The translations under genes and the position numbers were made by a program. The notes under the pieces are model-generated. The model was not told the DNA's origin and made no database searches. It saw nothing but the letters and a program-made list of their open reading frames with translations. Below, one piece after another: positions 12,801 through 24,408 of a stretch of DNA of 64,000 nt. This stretch comes from Magnolia sinica (taxonomy: Eukaryota; Streptophyta; Magnoliopsida; Magnoliales; Magnoliaceae). Where the stretch lies: the NCBI RefSeq assembly GCF_029962835.1, contig NC_080588.1:16076001-16140000 (forward strand). Reading direction: 5' to 3'. Position 1 is the first letter of the stretch. Every line of letters begins with the position of its first letter.

Positions 12801-15800
12801 ATAACCTAACCTTAACCTTAACCTAAACCCTAAACCTAAACCTAAACCTAAACCTAAAACCTAAAACCTTAATGTATTCTCAAATCCCTAAACCTAGATC
12901 TACACCTAATCCTAATCTCAACTCCCTAACCTAAACCTAAACCTAAACCTAAACTTCAAAACCCAAACCAAAACCCGATCCCGAACCCTAACCCGATTTC
13001 CTAAACCTAAACCTTAACCTATTCTCAATTCCCTAAACCTATAGCTTATAACCTAAACCTAAACCTTAACCTAAACCTAAATGCAAACCTATAACCTATA
13101 ACCTAAACCTAAAACCTAAATGTATTCTCAAATCCCTAAACCTAAACCTACACCTAATCTTAATCTCAACTCCCTAACCTAAACCTTAACCTAAACTTGA
13201 AAACCAAAACCTAAACCCGATCCCGAACCCAAACCTGATTTCCTAAACCTAAACCTATAGCTTATAACTTAAACCTAAACGTTAACCTAAACCTATAACC
13301 TATAACCGAAACCTAAACCTAAAACCTAAATGTATTCTCAAATCCCTAAACTGAAACCTACACATAATCCTAATCTCAACTCCCTAACCTAAACCTAAAC
13401 CTAAACTTGAAAACTCAAACCTAAACCCGATCTCAAACACGAACCCGATTTCCTAAACCTAAACCTTAACCTATTCTCAATTCCCTAAACCTATAGCTTA
13501 TAACCTAAACATATAACCTATAACCTAATGTATTCTCAAATCCCAATCCCTAAACCTAAACTTGAAAACCCAAACCTAAACTCGATCCCGAACCCGAACC
13601 CGATTTCCTAAACCTAAACCTTAACCTATTCTCAATTCCCTAAACCTATAGCTTATAACCTAAACCCAAACCTAAACCTAACCCTATAATCGATAACTTA
13701 AACTAAAACCTAAAACCTAAACGTATTCTCAAATCCCTAAATCTAAACCTACACCTAATCCTAATCTCAAAACCTAAACCTAAACCTAAACTTAAACTTG
13801 AAAACCTAAACCTAAACCCGATCCCGAACCTGAACCCAATTTCCTAAACCTAAACCTTAACCTATTCTCAATTCCCTAAACCTATAGCTTATAACCTAAA
13901 CCAAAACCTAAACCTAAACCTATAACCTATAACATATAACCTAAACCAAAACCTAAAACCTAAATGTATTCTCAAATCCCTAAACCTACACCTAATCCTA
14001 ATCTCAACTCCCTAACCTAAACTAAAACCTATAACCTATAACGTAAACATAAACTTAAAACCTAATGTATTCTCAAATCCCTAAACCTAAACCTACACCT
14101 AATCCTAATCTCAGCTCTCTAACCTAAACCTAAACCTAAACTTGAAAACCCAAACCAAAACCCGATCCCGAACCCGAACCCGATTTCCTAAACCTAAACC
14201 TTAACCTATTCTCAATTCCCTAAACTATAGCTTATAACCAAAACCTAAACCTTAACCTAAACTTAAACTTAAACCTATAATCTATAACCTAAACCTAAAC
14301 CTAAAATCTAAATGTATTCTCAAATCCCTAAACCTAAACCTACACTTAATCCTAATCTCAACTCCCTAACCTAAACTTGAAAACCCAAACCTAAACCCAA
14401 TCCCGAACCGGAACCTGATACCCTTAACCTAAACCTTAACCTATTCTCAATTCCCTAAACCTATAGCGTATAACCTAAACCTAAACCTAAACCTTAACCT
14501 AAACCTAAACATATAACCTATAACCTAAATGTATTCTCAAATCCCTAAACCTAAACCTACACTTAATCCTAATCTCAACTCCCTAACCTAAACCTAAACT
14601 TGAAAACCCAAACCTAAACCCGATCTTGAACCTAAACGCGATTTCCTAAACCTAAACCTTAACCTATTCTCAATTCCCGAAACCTATAGCTTATAACCTA
14701 AACCTAAACCTAAACCCAAACCTAAACCAAAACCTAAAACCTAAAACCTAAACCTAATGTATTCTCAAATCCCTAAACCTAAACCAACACCTAATCCTAA
14801 TCTCAACTCCCTAACCTAAACCTAAACCTAAACTTGAAAACCCAAACCAAAACCCGATCCCGAACCTGAACCCGATTTCCTAAACCTAAACCTTAACCTA
14901 TTCTCAATTCCCTAAACCTATAGCTTATAACCTAAACCTAAACCTATATCCTATAACCTAAACCTAAAGCTAAAACTATATGTATTCTCAAATCCCTAAA
15001 CCTACACCTAATCCTAATCTCAACTCCCTAACCTAAACCTAAACCTATAACCTATAACGTAAACTTAAACCTAAAACCTAATGTATTCTCAAATCCCTAA
15101 ACCTGAACCTACACCTAATCCTAATCTCAGCTCCCTAACCTAAACCTAAACCTAAACTTGAAAACCCAAACCAAAACCCGATCCCGAATCCGATTTCCTA
15201 AACCTAAACCTTAACCTATTCTCAATTCCCTATACCTATAGCTTATAACCGAAACCTAAACCTTAACCTAAACCTAAACCTAAACGTATAACCTATAACC
15301 TAAACCTAAACCTAAAACCTAAATGTATTCTCAAATCCCTAAACCTAAACCTACACCTAATCCTAATATCAACTCCCTAACCTAAACTTGAAAACCCGAA
15401 CCTAAACCCGATCCCGAACCCGAACCCGAGTTCCTAAACCTAAACCTTAGCCTATTCTCAATTCCCTAAACCTATAGCTTATAACCTAAACCTAAACCTA
15501 AACCTTAACATAAACCTAAACATATAACCTATAACCTAAACTTATAACCTATAACCTAAATGTATTCTCAAATCCCTAAACCCAAACCTACACCTAATCC
15601 TAATCTCAACTCCCTAACCTAAACCTAAACTTGAAAACCCAAACCTAAACCCGATCTCGAACCCGAACCCAATTTCCTAAACCTAAACCTTAACCTATTC
15701 TCAATTCCCTAAACCTATAGCTTATAACCTAAACCTAAACCTAAACCTAAACCTAAACCTAAACCTAAAACCTAAAACCTAAACCTAAACCTAAAACCTA

Positions 15801-17032
15801 ATGTATTCTCAAATCCCTAAACCTAAACCTACACTTAATTCAAATCTCAACTCCCTAACCTAAACCTAAACCTAAACTTGAAAACCCAAACCTAAACCCG
15901 ATCCCGAACCTGAACCTGATTTCCTAAGCCTAAACCTTAACCTATTCTCAATTCCCTAAACCTATAGCTTATAACCTAAACCTAAACCTTAACCTAAACC
16001 AAAACCATAACTTATAACCTATAACCTAAACTTAAACCTAAAACCTAAATGTATTCTCGAATCCCCAAACCTAAACCTACACCTAATCCTAATCTCAACT
16101 CCCTAACCTAAACCTAAACCTAAACCTAAACTTGAAAACCCAAACCTAAAGCCGATCCCAAACCCGAACCCGATTTCCTAAACCTAAACCTTAACCTATT
16201 CTTAATTCCCTAAACCTATAGCTTATAACCTAAACTTGCAACATAAACCTAAACCTAAAACCTAAATGTATTCTCAAATCCATAAACCTAAACCTACACC
16301 TAATCCTAATCTCAACTCCCTAACCTAAACCTAAACCTAAAATTGAAAACCCAAACCTAAACCCGATCCCGAACCCGAACCCGATTTCTTAAACCTAAAC
16401 CTTAAACTATTCTCAATTCCCTAAACCTTGACCTATAACCTAACCTAAACCTAAACCTATAACCTAAACCTAAGCCTAAAACCTAAACCTAAACCTAAAA
16501 CCGAAATGTATTCTCAAATCCTTAAACCTAAACCTACACCTAATCCTAATCTCAACTCCCTAACCTAAACTTAAACCTAAACTTGAAAACCCTAACCTAA
16601 ACCTGATCCTGAACCCGGACCCAATTTCCTAAACCTAAACCTTAACCCTAACCTATTCTCAATTCCCTAAAGCTATATAACATATATACTATAACCTATA
16701 ACTAAAACCTAAATCTCAACCTAAACCTATAACCTAAACCTAAACCTAAACCAAAACCTGTAACCTAAACCTTAACCTATAACCTATAACCTAAACTTAT
16801 AACCTATAACCTAACCTTAACCTTAACCTAAACCTAGAACCTAAACTTAAACTTAAAACCTAAAACCTAAAAGCTAAAACCTAAACCTAAACCTAAACCT
16901 AAAACCTAAATGTATTCTCAAATCCCTAAACTTAGACCTACACCTAATCCTAATCTCAACTCCCCAACTTAAACCTAAACCTAAACTTGAAAACCCAAAC
17001 CTAAACCCGATCCCGAACCCGAACCCGATTGC
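9838..17032. repeat. Telomere-like (CCTAAA)n array with higher-order organisation
   Basis: Roughly 7.2 kb made almost wholly of CCTAAA hexamers (TTTAGG on the other strand) and variants CCTTAA, CCTATAA and CCCGAA. A composite unit recurs some 25-30 times in a fixed order: TATTCTCAAATCCCTAAA, CACCTAATCCTAATCTCAAC, AACTTGAAAACCCAAACC, CCCGATCCCGAACCCG, GATTTCCTAAACC, CTATTCTCAATTCCCTAAA, CTATAGCTTATAACC, then a variable hexamer run. Successive GATTTCC landmarks (for example 11285, 11493, 11692, 11892, 12090) are about 200-370 bases apart. The plant telomere repeat is CCCTAAA, so this is a degenerate hexameric derivative and a satellite rather than a chromosome end. No coding potential. Confidence 0.95.
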
Positions 17033-17040
17033 TGTAATAA

Positions 17041-17243
17041 TGTAGCCCAATCACATGGCAACAAACAAGAATGTATCCCTTTTAACACATGCCCCTTTTT
17101 ACAAAGCTTTAATTTTTGTTGTTGTTTCTATTAACTTGAATTGTAATCCAATCACATGGCAACAAACAAGAATGTATCCCTTTTAACACATGCCCCTTTT
17201 TACAAAGCTTTAATTTTTGTTGTTATTTCTATTAACTTGAATT
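17041..17243. repeat. Two-copy tandem duplication, 101-bp unit
   Basis: A segment from 17041 (TGTAGCCCAATC) recurs 101 bases later (TGTAATCCAATC at 17142) almost unchanged, including AACAAACAAGAATGTATCCC. It lies between the telomere-like array and the right CACTA arm. Confidence 0.93.
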
Positions 17244-17289
17244 GAAACACTATATATTATAACAGGTGTATATTGACCCTCTTAAATTT

Positions 17290-17723
17290 GAAAATGTCCT
17301 ATGAAGGCTTATAAGGGACGGTCCATGACCGTCCTTTGAAGGCTTATAAGAGACGGTTCATAGCAGTCCTTTTTAAGGACGGTCTATGACCGTCCTTTGA
17401 AGGCTCATAAGAGAGTCCATGACAATCCTTTTTAAGGACGGTCCATGGCCGTCCTTTGAAGGCTCATAAGAGACGGTCCATGACAGTCCTTTTTAAGGAT
17501 GGTCCATGACTGTCCTTTTAAAGGACGGTCGATGGTTGTCCTTTAAAGGCTCATAAGAGACAGTCCATGACTATTGTTTTTAAGGACGGTCCTTTTTTCG
17601 TCAATAAAAATGATGGTTTTCGACCGTCCTTTAAGTAATACGACACGTCAAATTTTAACGGCCCATGCGACAGTCCATGACCGTCCTTTTTGATCATTTG
17701 AGATGGTTTTGGACCGTCCTTTC
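17290..17723. repeat. Right subterminal repeat array of the CACTA element
   Basis: Repeated GACGGTCCATGACCGTCC units separated by GAAGGCTYATAAGA linkers. The core is the same as in the left arm (GACGGT/ACCGTC), but linkers and spacing differ, as expected for the asymmetric arms of CACTA elements. Confidence 0.75.
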
Positions 17724-17827
17724 TTCGTTATTTTGGCGTAGTGAAGCATTCATCGTTTACACGATTATCATGCAGTTCGTTATTTTGGCGTAGTGAAGCA
17801 TTCATCGTTTACACGATTATCATGCAG
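17724..17827. repeat. 52-bp tandem duplication spanning the CACTA right terminus
   Basis: 17724-17775 is repeated exactly at 17776-17827. Each copy contains the last 20 bases of the transposon (ending CGTAGTG at 17743 and 17795), the AAG and 29 bases of flank. The duplication therefore arose after, or together with, insertion. Confidence 0.93.
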
Positions 17828-18239
17828 GAACATCCGATCAACAAATGATCAATCCTCAATACAAAGTATATGCTTAGATGATCTGACTGGGTATAGAGCC
17901 AATCATGTCAATTTTATGATATTTCATCTTGATCATCAAATAAATTAGAGTAATAGTACATTTCATATGTACATATATCTCAATATGTACCATTATTGTT
18001 GTCCATAGTTACACAATGGTCTACGTCATGTGACATGAGGAATAAGCCTTTAAACAACATATTTTAATTATGCATCATCATTGTAATGTCCTTGAATTTT
18101 AATGTGCATGCTTGAAGTGAGAGATTTATTATTCATTTTTACTTTTCGCAAATGTGCGCCTAATTGTATGATCCGACATGCATGTCTACTCTTGCACATG
18201 TGCATAGTATATGCACATACTCTCATATATACACAAATT
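17828..18239. other. Short AT-rich intergenic segment between the CACTA element and the LTR nest
   Basis: No gene, repeat or transposon end is recognisable apart from common short motifs. Confidence 0.5.
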
Positions 18240-18574
18240 CCTATATATTGACCATTGATCAAAGACTTGGACTTGTTGACTATTGACTTTGAAACAAATC
18301 CCACATGTCACATCATCCCTCACTTTACATCTTACTTAACTATTATTGAGATAATCTTTATCACACTCCTTACTTTACCCATGATATCACTCTCTTTCTC
18401 TCTCATACCTATCCATACCCCCTCCCATACTCTCCCTCTTCTCTCCCATACGCCTTTCATATTCCCCCATGTCTCTCGCCAGTCCCCTTTCTCTCCTCCA
18501 CCACCACAAACTTAAGACCTCTCTCACACTCTCCTCTCCCTCTCCCACTCCCAACTCCTAGCAAGAAAGGAGAG

Positions 18575-18577
<3 letters not shown>

Positions 18578-18618
<41 letters not shown>
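18578..18618. repeat. (GA)n microsatellite
   Basis: About 20 GA repeats following a CT-rich stretch. Similar CT/GA-rich zones sit ~0.4 kb into the other LTRs of this family. Confidence 0.95.
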
Positions 18619-18621
<3 letters not shown>

Positions 18622-19245
18622 AAGATAAAAGAGAAAAAGAGAAAGGAGGGGAGGTGGTGCTACCAAAGTTGATCAGGGGTGGAAAGCGTTGTCTTACACA
18701 CTAAGGTGGGCAATCTCAAACCATCTATTTCTCTTTATCAAATTAGCATAAGGAAATGACCTAAAATTGAGGTTGATTCAAAGCATAAGTGGGCCTCACC
18801 ATTGAAATATTAATGATTATATTCTCGCCATTTAAATATCTTGTGGACCTACCATAATGTGCATTTTATCCCCATCTCCATCTATATGTGAATAGTGTTA
18901 TGAGATCTACCATAATGTATATCTTTCATTCACACCATCCACCTATGTGTAAATGCACGAACAACGTACACGTGGCTTAGAAGATGTATATGTTCTATTC
19001 TTATTGTCTATGCACTGATTACCCAACACATGGGACCCACTGTGAAGTATATATCTTATATAGATTGTCCATCTAAGGGCTGAGGGCCCACTATGATGTA
19101 TGTATTATATCCACATCATACATCCAATGGACCCCACTGTGATGTATGAATTATATCCACACCGTCTCCCAAGTTGCTAACTCATCCAAGGCCTTAACCT
19201 AAAAATGAGGCAAATCTAAATTCAAGTGGGCTGCATTTTTTGTAA

Positions 19246-19262
19246 CCCCCCCCCCCCCCCCC
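19246..19262. repeat. Poly-C tract (17 C) ending in CGCG
   Basis: An uninterrupted run of 17 cytosines directly before GCGAGG, inside LTR A. The length could be affected by sequencing error. Confidence 0.85.
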
Positions 19263-20879
19263 GCGAGGCCCACCACGATGATTATTTAACATCCTACCTA
19301 TTAATTAAGGCCACATAGGCCAAGGTGAAGGGACCACACAATATTATTTTAATCTAAAAATAAAAAGCTTTGAGGGCCCCACCATTGAAAACGTGGTGGC
19401 TAAACACTTACTGTTGAAAACTTCTTGAGGCCCACCATGATGTTTTGTTTTTTCCATCCAACATGTTTATATAGTCACATGAACAAAGATGAAGGGAGCC
19501 CACAAATAATGGCATGATAAAAAATTGCAGTTGCCCCTACCATTAGAATAAGTGGCGATTGAACACTTATCATTAAAGCCACTTGTGGGGCCCACCATGG
19601 TGCTTGTTTCACATCCAACTAGTTTATAAGGTCAAATGGACCTAGATGAAGTGAAAGCATAAATATTAACTAAATTCAAAACCCTAGTGAGCCCACTATT
19701 TTTAAACAATGGAAATTAAACACCTATAATTGAAACGTACAATGTAGTATTTATTTGCCAATTTAACCTATTGGTTAGGTCACAAATCTAGTCATCGGTG
19801 GGGCCCACATGTAGGGTAATTTTAAAGCATACGTGGGCCCCACCATGTCAAATAATGGTGATTAACCACTTACTATTAAAAATATTTCAGTGCCCACTGT
19901 AACGTTTATTTACCATCTAACCTATTTATAAGGTCACGTAAACGTAAATGTAGGGAAAACAAAAGTATCAATATGATTCAAAACTTTTGGGGCCATTGGG
20001 TGGGCCATGCTTTGAGGATAGTATGCCCATATTGTTATGATGTATTTTATCTACTCTGTCTATGTAAGGCATGTATCCTAGTTCATACCGTTCCTTAGAC
20101 TCCATCGATCCTCCCCGTCAAATTCCAACAACCCGCGACCTGTAGTCGGCATTTGTGCACAACCTTAAGTCGCATTTCGTAGATCTGAGTCGACTCGACT
20201 TGAGACCTATACCCTAGCGACCGCACCGTTGCCATGGTTCCAACGTCGCGTCTTGCGCACCAATGCGATATCCAGACTAGGAGTAGTGGGCCCGCGTATA
20301 ATTTGAGGAAACGACGCCGTTATGAATCCCGAGAGAATCTCTACCCACCTATCACATCAATCAATCAAATGCAAGTCAAGTACAACCCATTACTCCACCC
20401 ATCACACCCATCCCTCTCTTACACAAGCCATCCCCAAAGTCAACTCTCTCTTACACACCCATTCCTCTCGTATACAACCCATCCCTTTTCATCCCATCAC
20501 ATCCCCTTTCCCTCCCATTCTCTCTACCATTTCCAAGCAAACAAAGAGAAAACCGTCCAAGCAAGAGAAGCTCCAAGGATAGCCAAGTTTATGGCCCACT
20601 TTCTACCCCAAATCTCACAATCCAACCCTTCAATCTTCATCATCTTCCATCAAAGAAGAAGTCAAGGAGCTTAGCATCCCAAGGAACCAAGAAGAAGTGT
20701 TATCAGTGGGTGAATCTTCATTGTTGGTAGGAAAGGGATTTCCACCATCGATTTTGATGATTTGAGGGCCCACATGTGGTGAGACCCATATTGAGTAAAG
20801 AGAGCTCATAATAGCATAGTAGCGGAGTCTCTCTCCTCCACACGTCTCTCTCTCTCTCTCTTTCCCTTTCTTTTATGAT

Positions 20880-22010
20880 GATGTGTGGGCCACCTGATGA
20901 TGCATGTAACATCCAGACCGTCTATCCAGTGGGATCGGCCCACCTTGATGCCCACTATCCAGCAGCCTTGCTGCCTGATTTTTGGGCTGGCTTGGCTATG
21001 GAAAAACAAAAATATCAGCTTGGTGCAGACCATGTGGCCACATGGCCACCACCATGATATATCTGATCCACGCCGTCCACATGTTGGGCCCCACCTTGCT
21101 GGCTGTCTGTTGGAACAGGCCTAGATAAAGGAAACAAATATCAGCTTATTCAATCAAGTGGGCCAGTGTACATGGACCCCACTTGAAGCATGCGTCCACC
21201 CATGTTGTCCACCATCTAGCAAGGGACGGTGGAGCCCACATGATCTATGTATTTCATATCCACACCATCCACCATCCAGTCCCTAGATGGTGGGACCCAT
21301 ATGATGTAGGTGTTGTATTCACACCGTCCGTCCATTTTGCTGGACTAGTGGGCCACACGTGTGGACCCCACCATGATATATGCTTTGATTCACACCATCT
21401 TCATCGTCTTGGGACGATGGACCCTCTGTGATATATGTGTTTTATCTACATCGTCCACTTAGACGATGTGACCCACCATGATTTATGTTTTTCTCCACAC
21501 CGTCCACCGTCCAGATGCGTGGACGGTGGGACTTGCCTTGATAAATGGGACCCACCTTTGATGTATGTGTGTTATCCACACCGTCCAACAGCAGGCCTGG
21601 ACATTGCTGGACAGCAGTGGGATGACACCACCATTGAAACCTCCTGGGCCCCACTATGACATTTGTGGGAGGCCCAAAAGTAGGGCCCACCTGCTGGATA
21701 TATTAGGTCCACCTGCTACGATATATTAGGCCCAACTCTGATGTATATGAGGCCCATGTGATGCGGCCCATTGTGATGTATAAGAGGCCTATGTGATGCG
21801 GCACATTGTGTTGTATATGAGGCCCATGTGATGCGGCCCAATGTGAAGTATGTGAGGCCCTTGTGTGAGGCCCAATGTGATGTATATGAGGCCCTTATAT
21901 GAGGCCCATTGTGATGTATTTGAGGCCCTTGTGATGAGACCCATTGTGGTGCATGTGAGGCCTATGTGATGAGGCCCAATTGTGATGTGTAATTCCACCA
22001 TGATGTATGT
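20880..22010. repeat. Minisatellite-like LTR interior (GGGCCCACCATGATGTATG family)
   Basis: Irregular 55-75 bp units of the form 'ggaccCACCATGATgTATgtgTTttATccAcaCCGTCCa' at 20880-21650 give way at about 21720 to shorter units (~30-45 bp) built on TATATGAGGCCCATGTGATG. The same two-part pattern occurs in both LTRs of element D. Chance frames such as those near 21183 or 21435 come from this repeat. Confidence 0.8.
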
Positions 22011-22692
22011 GATGATGTGGCCCCATTATAGGATAGGTTCCAAATGGGCCATGCCTTGGGAGCAATGATGGTTAAATGTCCACATTGTAAGAGCAATAGT
22101 GGTTAAATGCCCACATTGTAATCCTCCCTAGGGCCCGTTGATTAGGCCCATTCTCATCTCCTTTTAGTGGGCTAACCGAAGCCGTTAGCCCCCTCCGTCA
22201 TTAGTATGATCCATCTCACCTTATTGGACTATCCCAATTCATTAGGGCCCATTGACATTAGCATGATCCACTTCATTGGGCTTACCCCAAACCATTGGGC
22301 CCCCATTATTGTTGATGCTGAAAGTGCCCTGGTTTGTCAATTAACGTGAGTGTTGAGTCGGACAGACTGCAGAGCCTCATAGGAAGATCAATTCAAGCGT
22401 CTGCCTCAACCGGGATGTGTGTAAGCTTGCCTCATGTAAATATAAGCCTCACATCCTATATCCTAAAACACCGGGTATATAAACCCTTTAAACAAACTAG
22501 AACATCATAGGGTTTTAAAGTTGAGAAAACCTTTTCAAAACTCAAAAAATTCTCTAAGTTTTCTTGCTTTGGTGATTTTATCGATCACATCTCAATATGA
22601 TCAACCTGTGCTGTCGATATCCTCGATACTTAAACGATATCATCGAAATGAGGACAAAATACGTCCAGCAATCGCATATATCTCTGGATGGA

Positions 22693-22734
22693 TTTATCGA
22701 TATCATCGACATTCAAATCGATGATATCGATAAA
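22693..22734. repeat. Perfect 17-bp inverted repeat in the Copia LTR
   Basis: Arms 22693-22709 (TTTATCGATATCATCGA) and 22718-22734 are exact reverse complements with an 8-base loop. It lies upstream of the TATA box, in the presumed U3 region. Confidence 0.95.
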
Positions 22735-23116
22735 TCATCGGAACTTGAATGTCGACATAAACTTTGCCTCGACACAGCTATCGATATCATCGACATTCAA
22801 ATTCTGATGATCTTGAAGGTCTCTCTATCATTCTTGTAAACTTGAAATATTTCATAGTAAGTCTCTCTCATTTTCAAGTGTCGGTGAATCAAACCTCCCA
22901 TCGATGAATCGGAGTTCGAAATCCGATGACATCGACATATGCTTCGATTCTCTCAACCAGCTGGCATTAGGTTTCAAAAGCGTATGACATTTGAGTTTGT
23001 GTCATCGAGCGGACAATCGATACAATCGAGAGTATACACTTGATGATATCGACCCCGCTCAATGATATCGAACTGTCATAAATGTGACTGTTTTATATCC
23101 ATTAGAACCTTTTGCC

Positions 23117-23124
23117 TATATAAA
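23117..23124 (+). promoter_or_regulatory. TATA box of the Copia 5' LTR
   Basis: TATATAAA followed by GAGGAC. It is conserved at the same relative place in the 3' LTR (29989-29996), consistent with the retrotransposon's own promoter. Confidence 0.65.
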
Positions 23125-24339
23125 GAGGACTTATCTATTGTTGCTGGCAGAGAAAGAAGAGAGTGCTTTTGAGTATTTTACCTTAGATCATATACCCTAA
23201 GCCTTTTCTCTCAAGGGAGTTCATCCTCTAATCCACCCTCATCATTGATATTCAATAAAGTGGATTGGGGAAAGAACTTCTGCATTCAAGGATCCTCCAG
23301 CTACTACCTTAATGGAAAATCATCAAGCTGGGATGCCTTGAATGCATAGATGATTGGAATCGCTCTATCTTCCTAATAGGAAAACATTTAGAGAATAGGA
23401 TTCCATCATAACCTTGACCCAACCCATCGCCATATATTGGTACATCATTTGAGTTGCAAATCAAGGAAGCAGAAGACTCTTCATCAACAAAGGAGGAGAT
23501 CTTCATTAACGAGCTGAATGAGACTCATCCACTTATCTGTAAGTAACTAGAGTCCAGAGGACCCTTTGATCATTCCTCTGTAGGATTGGATCTAAGGTGT
23601 TTCTCACCCTTGCAAGCCCTCGTAGGAGGCCTCCAGCAGGAGTGTACATGGTGGGTGCGTTGTGTGGACCCTTACTCTACGGAGAGCATAAACATCCGGT
23701 TGAAGGTGAACCTGCCTAAAACCTTAGGTTAGAGGTGAACCGTGTGAAACCTTAGTTAGGGTCTTATGGAAGATCCTTGGCCAGTGTGCCTAAAAGTAGG
23801 TGCGTTGTGTTGACCCTTGCTCGTGAGAGCATAAACAATCAGCCTCAGTGTAGGTTGTAAAGGTTGAAGGTGAACCCGATTTAAAACCTTAGGTTTGAGG
23901 TGAATCGCTATGAAACCTCCTTAGTGAAATCCGATACACTCAAGGGTAGAGTGCGGTTACCGAGAGTGGAGTAGACAAGTAGTTGAACCACTATTAAAAT
24001 GACTGTGTTTGAGATTGCTATTCTTTTGTTTGTGTGATTTGCTTTAATAATTTCATATCCGAATATCTGAGATCACACCTCACACACTTATACAGTTATA
24101 TCCATCATAAACTAATTTACGTATTGTTCACTTATTAAATAGTTTGTGATTAGATCCTCTACCGGGCTTGGAAGCTAGTAGAGTTACTTTTGAATAATCC
24201 TAATATGAGCTTATTGTTAGGATTAATGCAATAGGATTTTAAATAAACCATAAAAACTTTAAAAGTCCTATTCACCCCCCTCTAGGACATATTGGCATAT
24301 TCCTACTTCAACTAAAGCGGTCTTTACCGCAATTTCATT

Positions 24340-24351
24340 TGGTATCAGAGC
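24340..24351 (+). other. Copia primer-binding site
   Basis: TGGTATCAGAGC begins two bases after the 5' LTR and is the classical complement of the 3' end of plant initiator methionine tRNA. Confidence 0.92.
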
Positions 24352-24408
24352 GGGTCTCTCTTTAAGGGCTTCACCGCCTAGAGCGTGATCTTGACTGAAG
24401 TTGGGAAT

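Larger units (their letters stand above)
3872..17743. mobile_element. Probable non-autonomous CACTA (En/Spm-like) DNA transposon
   Basis: The left end reads CACTACGTGAAAAATGGG at 3872 and the right end, reverse-complemented from 17743, reads CACTACGCCAAAATAACG. CACTA ends flanked by a 3-bp duplication are the hallmark of the superfamily, and AAG lies on both sides (3869-3871 and 17744-17746). Both ends carry dense subterminal repeats built on GACGGT/ACCGTC, the usual place for transposase-binding repeats. No TNP2-like transposase or any other long frame occurs inside, so movement would need a partner element. The interior holds AT-rich tandem repeats, a fold-back segment, a gene-like first exon and a telomere-like array. 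The long perfect TIR is only seven bases, so two unrelated CACTA ends 13.9 kb apart remain possible. Confidence 0.68.
22319..24337 (+). repeat. 5' LTR of the Copia element (2019 bp)
   Basis: TGAAAGTGCC to CAATTTCA with matching ends. It is colinear with the 3' LTR (2324 bp) but lacks about 0.3 kb present there near 29300-29640. It carries a TATA box at 23117 and a cluster of ATCGATGATATCGAT-type palindromes at 22580-23070. Confidence 0.9.

Noticed and set aside
9838-17032. True chromosome end (telomere)
   Set aside because: The array is bounded by CACTA arms on both sides, is highly degenerate and uses a hexamer with higher-order structure.
18082-18091. TGTAATGTCC as a possible left end of LTR A, preceded by ATCAT versus ATTAT after 58837
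   Set aside because: One mismatch in the would-be duplication, and the start does not match the TGTCAGG/TGTAAGG/TGTGAGACC starts of the family, so the left end was left open.
20234-20674. 146-codon open frame at the start of LTR B
   Set aside because: His/Ser/Pro-rich translation of the CT-rich LTR zone, not conserved as a frame in the sister LTRs.
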